Assembly: GCA_946631535.1 (NCBI GenBank)
Contig: CAMPAF010000033.1
Span: forward strand, 1-15,352
Length of the DNA stretch: 15,352 nucleotides
Direction of reading: 5' to 3'
Source: an uncultured Verrucomicrobiota bacterium
GTDB lineage: Bacteria > Verrucomicrobiota > Kiritimatiellia > RFP12 > UBA1067
A program made the translations under genes and the position numbers. Positions 7,731 to 14,385 of the stretch are shown here, piece by piece (positions within the stretch are counted from its first letter, which is position 1; each line of letters opens with the position of its first letter). The notes below the pieces were generated by a model, which was given only the letters and a program-made list of their open reading frames with translations, was not told the origin of the DNA and made no database searches.

Positions 7731-9998
7731 CTATCGTACACGGTCACATACGATCACCTTGAAGAACGCTGAGGTGCAGGTTGTTTTGGTGACCGGTATC
7801 ACTACGCCGTTGGCATCGGCCCGCATGAGCGGCACGTCCGCAGAAGCAACGTTCAGTTCTGCTAGGTCATTCGCAGTAACAATGCCATAGTATAGACCGC
7901 TTTTTGCACTCGACAGGCGCACTAACACGCTTTCGTCGTCCGCCGCCGCACTGAACGCCGCCATGTTCGCCGCGCCGACAATTTCACCAACAGTTTCGTT
8001 CAACCTAATGGCATTCTCGTCCAACACCACGGACAATGACACACCCCCCGAAATGAATTCGGCCTTAACCTTGAAGAACGATACGCTCTGCTCTTTCTCA
8101 CACGGCTTAGGAGTTATCTTTGCCGCAAGTGCTGCGGGATCCAGATTAGCTCCTTTCACTACGAGCGTCATATTGGGGGTCATTTCTGCCTCGGACAATT
8201 CGAATACTTCTATTGTTTCTTCACCCACATTGCTCATGCCCTCAAAACTTTTACATCGATACATCTCTTCATGGGTATATTGATAACAACCAAAGCGAAT
8301 CATGCCTATTGCCGTTTGGCTGAATCGCAAGAATAGACGATTATATTGACTGTCCCAATCGACTGGTACACATGTTATTGTATTTGGAGCATTTCTTCCC
8401 CCTGTTTGCCATCTTTTGTCATTATCAGAATTTATGATAAAAAGATGCGTTATGCATTGAACGCTTGACGCCTCATCTAACGTGACAACATAGCCACAAC
8501 ATGTAACAGCATGGCTACCAGTAACGTTTGTTGTTCCAGGCGTTATCCAGTCAAGTTGAATATACGTCAAGCAATTTGCACTTGACATCCAGTTTGTCAT
8601 TCGCGGGAAGAACTGATTGCAACCATCAATTGTATTTGCCCACGCCCATTTCATTGTCGGACGATCAGACTGCCCTTTATACCGATATGGGCTTTGAGAA
8701 ATCGTCCATTCGATTATACCCCTGTCGGCATTAATATCAGGATGAGCTATGAAGTATTCTGCAAAATCATCTTCGTTTGTAAAGCCAGCATATCGTGCCC
8801 ATCCAGTCCACACCATCATGTTTATATCTGTAAATTGTTCGCACCAGTAATCGTCCAATGATGTGGTAGTCCTCTTCTCAACATCTGTGATACGTTCGTT
8901 AGAAAAAACAATAGCACCATCTGTTGCCCGCTCCTTGAAATCTTTTTGGGTCAATCCCTTGACACCAACAAGCCGCGCCATTCCGTCCCCATAACTAAAT
9001 ACGGACGAACATCCTACCCCAAATGAATAATCATCTTCATGAAATTGGGTTATGTGATCATCCTGACCACGCAAGTCGATTATGCAGTAAACAGAGTTTG
9101 AAGCCGTAGCCAATCCCAAATCTTCTGCATTACAAGCCAATCGAAAGCCGAATTCGCCACAAGGAGATGAATATGGGATTCTTGTCCCTCTGTATGTCAA
9201 AGAACAGTTGTAGGATCCATTCTGCCATCCCCCACCTCTGACACATCGATATTCGCTTTCATTCGAATCCGCACCGACTGGATCAGTAACAATTGATCCG
9301 TTCCAGTTGTTCTGGCTTTCATACCAGTCAAGACACCATTCCCACACATTCCCAAGTGTATCATATATTCCCCAATTGTTAGGCGCATAAGATCCAACAA
9401 TCGTATGTTCGTTCCAACCTCCTACACCATCATTCAACGCCCCCTTAAACCTTGCAAGTCCAATTAGGTTGGTGTCGTTTCTTGACTTTCCATTGTATAA
9501 TGCAGCAGTCGCTCCTGCCCGTGCGGCATACTCCCATTGGGCTTCGGTGGGCAAGTCAAAACCTGGACAATCCAACCTCCGACGAGTTACACCAATTACA
9601 GAATTGTCATCAACATCTCGAGTCAGTGGCCATCCTGCACCCTTTATTGGACCTCGCAGCACATCATAACTGACGCATTCTACAGGCCTTGTCGCACCTC
9701 GGTAATGCGACAGATTTCCACCCATAATATGATCATATTGCTTTTGTGTCACCTCAAAAATGCCTATGTAAAACGGTTTCGATATCGTGACAGTCCGATT
9801 TCCAGTCATGAGAAAAGTTCCAGGTTCAATACGTCGTAAAACCAGCTTGTCTGTTTTGTAAATGTCTGTCCATCCATTTGGAGGAATGGAATCGGCACAG
9901 ACGTAATTACACCCAAGGCATGATACGCGCATCATCAACACAGCGGCAACTATAATGGATTTTATAATGAATTGATGGTTCTCGTTTTGTTTTCTCAA
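7731..9998 (-). CDS. Secreted SUMF1-fold / IdeS-like cysteine peptidase fusion protein
   Basis: This protein has about 755 residues. Residues 1-35 look like a signal peptide (basic start, then IIKSIIVAAVLMM). Residues about 50-330 are an FGE-sulfatase (SUMF1) domain: RIEPGTFLM, FEVTQKQYD, FDLPTEAQWEYAARAG, YDTLGNVWEWCLDWY, VRGGGW and EFGFRLAC. The two-cysteine active-site pattern of true formylglycine-generating enzymes is absent (only SYNCSLTYR), so catalysis of that kind is unlikely. Residues about 345-590 look papain-like: Cys386 in WCEQFTDINMMVW matches the IdeS (C66) spacing C-x6-N-M-[LM]-x-W, followed by His496 in SHAVTCCGY and Asn523/Asp525 in INSDND. The last 150 residues contain two FFKV motifs, at the end of a beta segment and at the C-terminus. 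GC content is far below the neighbours. I prefer TTG 9998, because GAGG lies six bases upstream and it starts the signal peptide; ATG 10088 or GTG 10010 are alternatives. The target is unknown. Confidence 0.8.
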   Translation of the reverse strand: MRKQNENHQFIIKSIIVAAVLMMRVSCLGCNYVCADSIPPNGWTDIYKTDKLVLRRIEPGTFLMTGNRTVTISKPFYIGIFEVTQKQYDHIMGGNLSHYRGATRPVECVSYDVLRGPIKGAGWPLTRDVDDNSVIGVTRRRLDCPGFDLPTEAQWEYAARAGATAALYNGKSRNDTNLIGLARFKGALNDGVGGWNEHTIVGSYAPNNWGIYDTLGNVWEWCLDWYESQNNWNGSIVTDPVGADSNESEYRCVRGGGWQNGSYNCSLTYRGTRIPYSSPCGEFGFRLACNAEDLGLATASNSVYCIIDLRGQDDHITQFHEDDYSFGVGCSSVFSYGDGMARLVGVKGLTQKDFKERATDGAIVFSNERITDVEKRTTTSLDDYWCEQFTDINMMVWTGWARYAGFTNEDDFAEYFIAHPDINADRGIIEWTISQSPYRYKGQSDRPTMKWAWANTIDGCNQFFPRMTNWMSSANCLTYIQLDWITPGTTNVTGSHAVTCCGYVVTLDEASSVQCITHLFIINSDNDKRWQTGGRNAPNTITCVPVDWDSQYNRLFLRFSQTAIGMIRFGCYQYTHEEMYRCKSFEGMSNVGEETIEVFELSEAEMTPNMTLVVKGANLDPAALAAKITPKPCEKEQSVSFFKVKAEFISGGVSLSVVLDENAIRLNETVGEIVGAANMAAFSAAADDESVLVRLSSAKSGLYYGIVTANDLAELNVASADVPLMRADANGVVIPVTKTTCTSAFFKVIVCDRVR

Positions 9999-10004
9999 TG
10001 CGAA

Positions 10005-10008
10005 CCTC
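10005..10008 (-). promoter_or_regulatory. Possible ribosome binding site deciding a TTG start
   Basis: The minus strand reads GAGG, six bases, then TTG at 9998. The more upstream ATG at 10088 has no purine-rich site and would put about 30 hydrophilic residues before the signal peptide. Confidence 0.4.
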
Positions 10009-10150
10009 ACTTCTTTCCAACCATGTTCCACAATGCTGATCACAGGAGGTAGTTGCCAAACCCCTCTTTCGCGCCATTTGCGAGCCAAGCCACACGGCCT
10101 GACGAAACCCGCAAAACCGCCACTGCGCGGCTGAAAGGTTTAATGTGTCA

Positions 10151-10179
10151 ATTATGCCAAAATCTCACCCTAGGTGCAA
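10151..10179 (-). promoter_or_regulatory. Promoter of the SUMF1/IdeS-like gene
   Basis: The minus strand has TTGCAC (10179 to 10174), a 17-base spacer ending in TGG, then CATAAT (10156 to 10151), an extended -10. Predicted transcription start is near 10144. It shares the TTGC/extended -10 layout with the other unit heads although the gene it drives has different base composition, so the promoter appears adapted to this genome. Confidence 0.55.
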
Positions 10180-10306
10180 GTGGGAAAATGGGGAAATGAG
10201 ATTTTCACCTTGTCACGGGCGTTTTTTCACCGCTTCTACCTCTTTTTTGTTCACGCGTTTTACGCCATCAAGCGTTCCCTCCTCTGCTTCATCCTTCAGC
10301 TTGCGT

Positions 10307-10348
10307 CCTCGTGGCCACCGCTTTCGCCCTCGTGGTCGCCACTTTCGC
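10307..10348. repeat. 21-base tandem repeat, two copies
   Basis: Positions 10307-10327 and 10328-10348 are adjacent copies differing at three of 21 positions; each begins CCTCGTGG and ends CTTTCGC on the plus strand. They lie just past the stop codon of the minus-strand unknown gene. In one minus-strand frame each copy reads R-K-x-W-x-P-R-G-like residues. Confidence 0.75.
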
Positions 10349-10371
10349 TCTCACGATCATTGCGTTCCCCA

Positions 10372-11658
10372 TCACGCGGTTAGCCGCCGCCACCACGATT
10401 CCTTTCTCCGCACCGTAATCTCGCGCTCGTACTTCTCCCTCCAGCTCCGCAGCGTCGCGGCCTCGTCGAGCCGCTCCGGGTCGCACAGCGCGTCGATCCG
10501 CGCCATCACCCTCGCCGCCACGTCCGGCACGCCCTCCATCGCCTCCAGGTACACCGCCCTCGCCCTCACCACTTCCACCGGCGGCGCCTCCCTGCCGTAT
10601 TCTAGCCCGTCATGCACCCTGCCATGCCCTCCTCCGTGCGAGTCGCTGCAGCAACTTTCCCCTTCTCCGCCGCCAGGCTTCATCGCTTCGTCATCCCCGT
10701 CGCGATTTACTTTCTCCGCTCCGTAGTTGCAAGCGTCTCCTTCCCCCTTGTTTCTGTCCGCCTTCCCCTTGTGTCCGTCCTCCTCATGCTCGTCCGCCTC
10801 TCCCGCCAGCACCGCCGCCACGGGCGTCGGATCGGCGAGGCCCACCACCTGCCTCAGCTTCTTCGCCGCCGCCTTGTATCGCATAACCATCGAGTAGTGT
10901 TCCGCGAGCTCCGGCAGGTTCTCCCGTAGCCAGCCCTTGATCCCCGCATTACGCCCCACGATGTGCCCATATTCGTCCATGCGCAGGGAGTTGTCCACGT
11001 AGCACTCAAGGTCCTGCATCATGCTCCCGAAGCGCACGAGCGACTCCTTCGAGTCGCGGACGTTCCGCCACGCCTCCAGCAGGGCCTCCCTCGCATGGCA
11101 CGGGCTCGTGGTCTCGCGGCGGCGCACGCGCCTGCGCTCCTCGGCCATCGCCCTGCGCCTGGCCTTCTCCGCCTCGTAGTGCATGGGGCGCGCCGCCTTG
11201 TTCTGGAGCGCGGCTATGCGGCGCGAGAGCGCCCGGTGCAGGAACGAGAGCGCCACTAGCGGCGGAAGCGCCAGGATCGCGGAGCCGCCGTAGCTTCGTC
11301 CGGTCAGCGCCGACTCGCGCGCGGTCATCAGGCGGGAGAATCCGAGCAGCAGTGACGCGAGGATTCCGTCGTGCGGTACATGGCGTATCACGTCCTCTTC
11401 GCCGAAGCCGAGCGTGTGGAGCGCGGGCACGACGTCGCACAGGATCGAGGGGTCATCCTCTGCGAACGCCCACATCTCGCGCTCGGTGCAGCCCCTGCGC
11501 CGCCAGACGACAGCGAGACCCTCTGAGATCTCGCACAGGTCGCCGAACGTGCCGTGGACGCTGCGCCGTTTGCGGCGGGAGGCGGCCTTGCGGACCGTGC
11601 CGGAGGCCTTCTTGCGGCGGACGGAGGGATATGGGGTGGAGGGAGATTTCTTGCTCAT
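10372..11658 (-). CDS. Protein of unknown function, Arg-rich with acidic low-complexity segment
   Basis: I do not recognise this 428-residue protein. It has a basic N-terminus (about 1-35, rich in K and R), a helical middle with a short hydrophobic stretch (SAILALPPLVALSFLHRAL) and a strongly basic helix (EAEKARRRAMAEERRRVRRR). Around residues 210-275 the best-ordered part reads MQDLECYVDNSLR, IVGRNAGIKGWLRENLPEL and MVMRYKAAAKKLRQ. This 'GW..ENLP...HY..VMRYK' pattern loosely recalls the helix-turn-helix-like DUF3102-type phage/plasmid proteins, but that is a weak guess. Residues about 286-353 are acidic and glycine/histidine-rich; a compact 75-residue tail follows. There is no signal peptide. 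I chose ATG 11658 over the upstream ATG at 11694 because the -10 box overlaps the extension. Codon use is GC-rich like the neighbours. Confidence 0.7.
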   Translation of the reverse strand: MSKKSPSTPYPSVRRKKASGTVRKAASRRKRRSVHGTFGDLCEISEGLAVVWRRRGCTEREMWAFAEDDPSILCDVVPALHTLGFGEEDVIRHVPHDGILASLLLGFSRLMTARESALTGRSYGGSAILALPPLVALSFLHRALSRRIAALQNKAARPMHYEAEKARRRAMAEERRRVRRRETTSPCHAREALLEAWRNVRDSKESLVRFGSMMQDLECYVDNSLRMDEYGHIVGRNAGIKGWLRENLPELAEHYSMVMRYKAAAKKLRQVVGLADPTPVAAVLAGEADEHEEDGHKGKADRNKGEGDACNYGAEKVNRDGDDEAMKPGGGEGESCCSDSHGGGHGRVHDGLEYGREAPPVEVVRARAVYLEAMEGVPDVAARVMARIDALCDPERLDEAATLRSWREKYEREITVRRKESWWRRLTA

Positions 11659-11665
11659 GGCGGGA

Positions 11666-11694
11666 AGTATATCATGGTTTCGGAATGAATGCAA
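11666..11694 (-). promoter_or_regulatory. Promoter of the unknown gene, near-leaderless
   Basis: The minus strand has TTGCAT (11694 to 11689), a 17-base spacer ending in TGA, then TATACT (11671 to 11666). Seven bases later comes ATG at 11658, so the transcript would start at or almost at the start codon. This is the best match to the promoter pattern of the window. Confidence 0.6.
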
Positions 11695-11740
11695 TCACGG
11701 TGCGGAGAATTCTAAGTTTCCATCGTTTGCGGATGTACCC

Positions 11741-11769
11741 TTGCACCGCACGCCCCTATGTGGTAATAT
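11741..11769 (+). promoter_or_regulatory. Promoter of the yihY-peptidase-gluQ operon
   Basis: TTGCAC (11741-11746), a 17-base spacer ending in TGG, then TAATAT (11764-11769). Predicted start is near 11776, giving a leader of about 26 bases with AGAAGG at 11785-11790. It is divergent from the promoter at 11666-11694, with about 46 bases between the two -35 elements. Confidence 0.55.
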
Positions 11770-11784
11770 TTCCGTTTGTCACCC

Positions 11785-11790
11785 AGAAGG
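11785..11790 (+). promoter_or_regulatory. Ribosome binding site of the YihY-family gene
   Basis: AGAAGG lies 11 bases before the ATG at 11802 and inside the predicted leader; it supports this start although the frame is open further upstream. Confidence 0.45.
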
Positions 11791-11801
11791 CAGACACAAA
11801 A

Positions 11802-12893
11802 ATGAGCGCTATAAAGGAAAAAATTGTTCACGCGAAGGAAAAGATCGCGCAGGTAAAGGAGTACGTCGAGAACGGCGTCTGGGAGGTGGATGACTCTGCG
11901 TTGCCTCTGCCGAAGAGGTTCTGCATCAGGGCGACGCGCTTCTTCCAAGCCACCCTCTCTGGCTTCTCCCGCCACAGGTGCGCGCTGCACGCAGCCGGAC
12001 TCACGTACTATTCCCTGATGTCGCTCGTGCCTGTCCTATGCCTGCTCGTCCTGCTTGCGCGCGCCTGCGGCGCGGGCGACTTAGCCCGCGACAAGATAAA
12101 CGGCACAATCGACCAGATGATCGTCAACTTCGAGAAAGGCCCGGAAAAGCTGCCGGAGTTCATGACGAAGAACCAGTCGCCGCAGCAGATCGAGGCGAAG
12201 CGCCAGGCCGCAGAGGACTTCGCCAAGCAGGCGCGGAAGATATCCAACGACATCTTCGACCGCATCGCTAAGGTGAACCTGAAGAAGGTCGGCATCTTCG
12301 GGGTCATCATACTTCTGTGGACAGTCGTATCCACCTTCGGCATGGTAGAGCACGCGTTCAACGAGGTCTGGGAGGTCCCTAAGCCACGCCCGTTGTGGCG
12401 CAAGTTCATCCTCTACGCCTTTGTTGCCCTCGTGCTTCCTCTCCTGGTGGCGCTAGCGCTGTCAATGCCGATACTGCACGTCGTGCGGACGATACTCGAC
12501 GCCACGCTCGGCGCCACGTCGTACACGAAATGGATCGGGGACGCCCTCGTGACCATGCTGAACTCGCGTCTCTTCGGCATCGCGTTCACGCTCCTTTTCA
12601 CGGTTGCCGCGTTCACGTTCATACTCAACTTCGTGCCGCACCGCAAGGTGTCATTCCGAGCCTCCCTGAACGGAGGCATAATCACCGCGTTCCTCTTCGG
12701 CGGCTGGCTCAAGCTCTGCGCCATCGCGCAGGTCGGCATAGCCAAGTCGAACGCCATGTACGGCTCCTTCGCCTTCCTTCCCATCATCCTGGCATGGCTC
12801 TACATGAGCTGGCAGATCATCCTCCTTGGCAGCAACATGACCTATGCGTTCGACTGCATCCATTCTGGCCGCCGTCCTGGCACTGACGGTTGA
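11802..12893 (+). CDS. YihY/virulence factor BrkB family inner membrane protein
   Basis: This 363-residue integral membrane protein belongs to the YihY family, once mislabelled ribonuclease BN; its molecular role is not established. After an amphipathic lysine-rich N-terminus (IKEKIVHAKEKIAQVKEYV) there are six probable membrane segments, at about 66-88, 163-185, 202-228, 257-280, 287-310 and 322-345. Family signatures are HAAGLTYYSLMSLVPVLCLL at segment 1 and MYGSFAFLPIILAWLYMSWQ at the last. The hydrophilic stretch between segments 1 and 2 (about 90-160, EKLPEFMTKNQSPQQIEAKR) is relatively long. The start at 11802 follows a promoter and an AGAAGG site. Its last 50 bases encode the signal peptide of the downstream gene in another frame, so translation of the two is probably coupled. 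Confidence 0.92.
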   Translation: MSAIKEKIVHAKEKIAQVKEYVENGVWEVDDSALPLPKRFCIRATRFFQATLSGFSRHRCALHAAGLTYYSLMSLVPVLCLLVLLARACGAGDLARDKINGTIDQMIVNFEKGPEKLPEFMTKNQSPQQIEAKRQAAEDFAKQARKISNDIFDRIAKVNLKKVGIFGVIILLWTVVSTFGMVEHAFNEVWEVPKPRPLWRKFILYAFVALVLPLLVALALSMPILHVVRTILDATLGATSYTKWIGDALVTMLNSRLFGIAFTLLFTVAAFTFILNFVPHRKVSFRASLNGGIITAFLFGGWLKLCAIAQVGIAKSNAMYGSFAFLPIILAWLYMSWQIILLGSNMTYAFDCIHSGRRPGTDG

Positions 12894-14385
12894 GGCGTCC
12901 GTAAGGTTCACCGAGCCCGCATGGCGTCCCGACCTCGGGATCGCCGTCCCCGCGCTCGCGAACGCGCAGGAGGAGCCGCTTGAGCTCCCAAAGGCAGGAA
13001 CGTTCATGCTCACGGACGACCGCGGCGGACGCTGCCTCGAGGACAGGTTCGACACGTTCGACCTGTGGGTGTCGCAGACCATGCGCGGACGCTGGCGCGA
13101 TGCGGACGGCAACGTCCTGTACATCGCCAGGCTGACCACCCGCCCTCCCATGGACGCGCCCGGCACTGTCCGCACCCGCGCAGATTTCCTGGCCAGGCTG
13201 GCGAAGAGGCCATTCGACCCTGACAACGCCGCGCACCGCAACGAGGCCGTCGTGGCTGTCGCCCCCGCAGACCTCGGCCAGCCGATACGCCCGCGCCGAT
13301 CCCAGCGCAGGAACATGAAGGAACTCTTCGCGTACCCTTCCACGAACGACCACGTGTTCGCCGCGGCATTCCGCCCGCGCAGCCCAGAACGGCGAGAGAC
13401 CACCGACTGGTACCTCGTCATCCTTGAGGCCGCGGAAGGCGAAGCGCTGGACGAGGCGTTCCGCCGCCTCGACGAGGACTTCCTCGACCACGTGTACGTC
13501 CCCGCCGCGCGCGCACGCACCAAGCCCCCCGATGCGGACTGCGGAAGAACTTCGCTCGGCCAAGACGCGATCCTCCTGCGCGAAGCCGTTCGCAGAAGCG
13601 TCGCCAACTACGATCACTGGCATTTCGCCGCCACAGAGGACGTGGTGGTGATCGACAACCTCGACGATTCCTCCCGCGCAACTTTCGTCACATCCCTCAC
13701 AAACAGCCTCCCGTGCCTCCGCCGCGCCTACGCGGCATGCGCCCCCACCCCGCTTCCGGCAACCAACCAGCTCGCCGTGGTGCGCGTATTCGCCACGCGC
13801 GAGGAATACCTCGCCTACGTTGGCGTCAAGCACAAGTGGACCGCGGCGCTCTGGGACACGCTCCACCGCGAGCTGGTGCTGTACCTACCCCTGGACGGCA
13901 CGAAGGGCCTTCTCCAGACCGTCTGGCACGAGGCGTTCCACCAGTATCTGGCCTACGCGGCCGCTCTCGTCACGTCGGCACCATGGTTCAACGAGGGCAA
14001 TGCCGAGATGTTCGAGCATTCCAGCCTCGACCGCCATGGCAAGGTCGTGTTTGAACGTCACGCCGAAGCTGTTGCCTACGTCCAATCGTACGCCGCCGAG
14101 CTTGCGGCCATACTTCCGTCTTTCCTTTCGCTCGACTACGCCGAGTTCTACGACGGCACCCAGGACGAGATAGCCGCGCGCTACCATCTCGCATGGTCGC
14201 TCGCCTATTTCCTAGAGGTTGGCGCGCCAGACGTCAGGTTCCAGCCATTCGCCAACACCAGGCGCGACTACGTGAAGGCGCTTATCGACACGCGCTCAAC
14301 GGCAGATGCCGACCGCATGGTGTTCAACGAAGAGCTTCGCAAGCAGTTCATCGCCGCCTGGCTCGACTTCTGGAAGCGCCAATGA
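12844..14385 (+). CDS. Secreted HExxH metallopeptidase-like protein (DUF1570 / peptidase MA-like)
   Basis: This 513-residue protein has a signal peptide at residues 1-18 (MRSTASILAAVLALTVEA). The C-terminal half carries a gluzincin-type zinc site: His362-Glu363-Ala-Phe-His366 in TVWHEAFHQYL, then Glu384 in APWFNEGNAEMFE, 17 residues after the second His. The preceding segment (about 260-355, VVVIDNL ... VRVFATREEYLAYVG ... RELVLYLP) matches the layout of DUF1570-type proteins, which are common in planctomycetes and related bacteria. The first 240 residues are unassigned. Substrate is unknown; it probably acts in the periplasm or outside. ATG 12844 is the first possible start after an in-frame TGA at 12838-12840, so the 50-base overlap with yihY is real unless a later non-ATG start is used, which would destroy the signal peptide. 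No clear ribosome site is visible. The stop overlaps the next start as ATGA. Confidence 0.85.
   Translation: MRSTASILAAVLALTVEASVRFTEPAWRPDLGIAVPALANAQEEPLELPKAGTFMLTDDRGGRCLEDRFDTFDLWVSQTMRGRWRDADGNVLYIARLTTRPPMDAPGTVRTRADFLARLAKRPFDPDNAAHRNEAVVAVAPADLGQPIRPRRSQRRNMKELFAYPSTNDHVFAAAFRPRSPERRETTDWYLVILEAAEGEALDEAFRRLDEDFLDHVYVPAARARTKPPDADCGRTSLGQDAILLREAVRRSVANYDHWHFAATEDVVVIDNLDDSSRATFVTSLTNSLPCLRRAYAACAPTPLPATNQLAVVRVFATREEYLAYVGVKHKWTAALWDTLHRELVLYLPLDGTKGLLQTVWHEAFHQYLAYAAALVTSAPWFNEGNAEMFEHSSLDRHGKVVFERHAEAVAYVQSYAAELAAILPSFLSLDYAEFYDGTQDEIAARYHLAWSLAYFLEVGAPDVRFQPFANTRRDYVKALIDTRSTADADRMVFNEELRKQFIAAWLDFWKRQ

Larger units (their letters stand above)
9999..10371. other. 373-base gap between the unknown gene and the SUMF1/IdeS-like gene
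   Basis: This gap holds the promoter at 10151-10179, an apparent untranslated leader of roughly 145 bases up to the TTG at 9998, a 21-base tandem repeat (10307-10348) and a 45-codon open stretch on the minus strand (10350 to 10213) without a convincing start. AAAATCTCA (10159-10167) and TGAGATTTT (10197-10205) are inverted copies flanking the -35 region. I see no strong terminator for the gene that ends at 10372. Confidence 0.6.

Noticed and set aside
7718..7731. Palindrome GTTCAATCTTGAAC at the stop of the SUMF1/IdeS-like gene
   Set aside because: The stem is six base pairs with a two-base loop, AT-rich and without a U-tract, so it is not a convincing terminator; it may be chance.
9090..9260. 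Possible variable region of a diversity-generating retroelement in the SUMF1 domain
   Set aside because: SUMF1-type folds host such variable regions, but no reverse transcriptase, template repeat or accessory gene is in the window, and no near-copy of this segment is seen.
11802..12893. Ribonuclease BN annotation for the YihY-family gene
   Set aside because: This label comes from an old misassignment of the YihY family; the sequence is an all-membrane protein without nuclease motifs.
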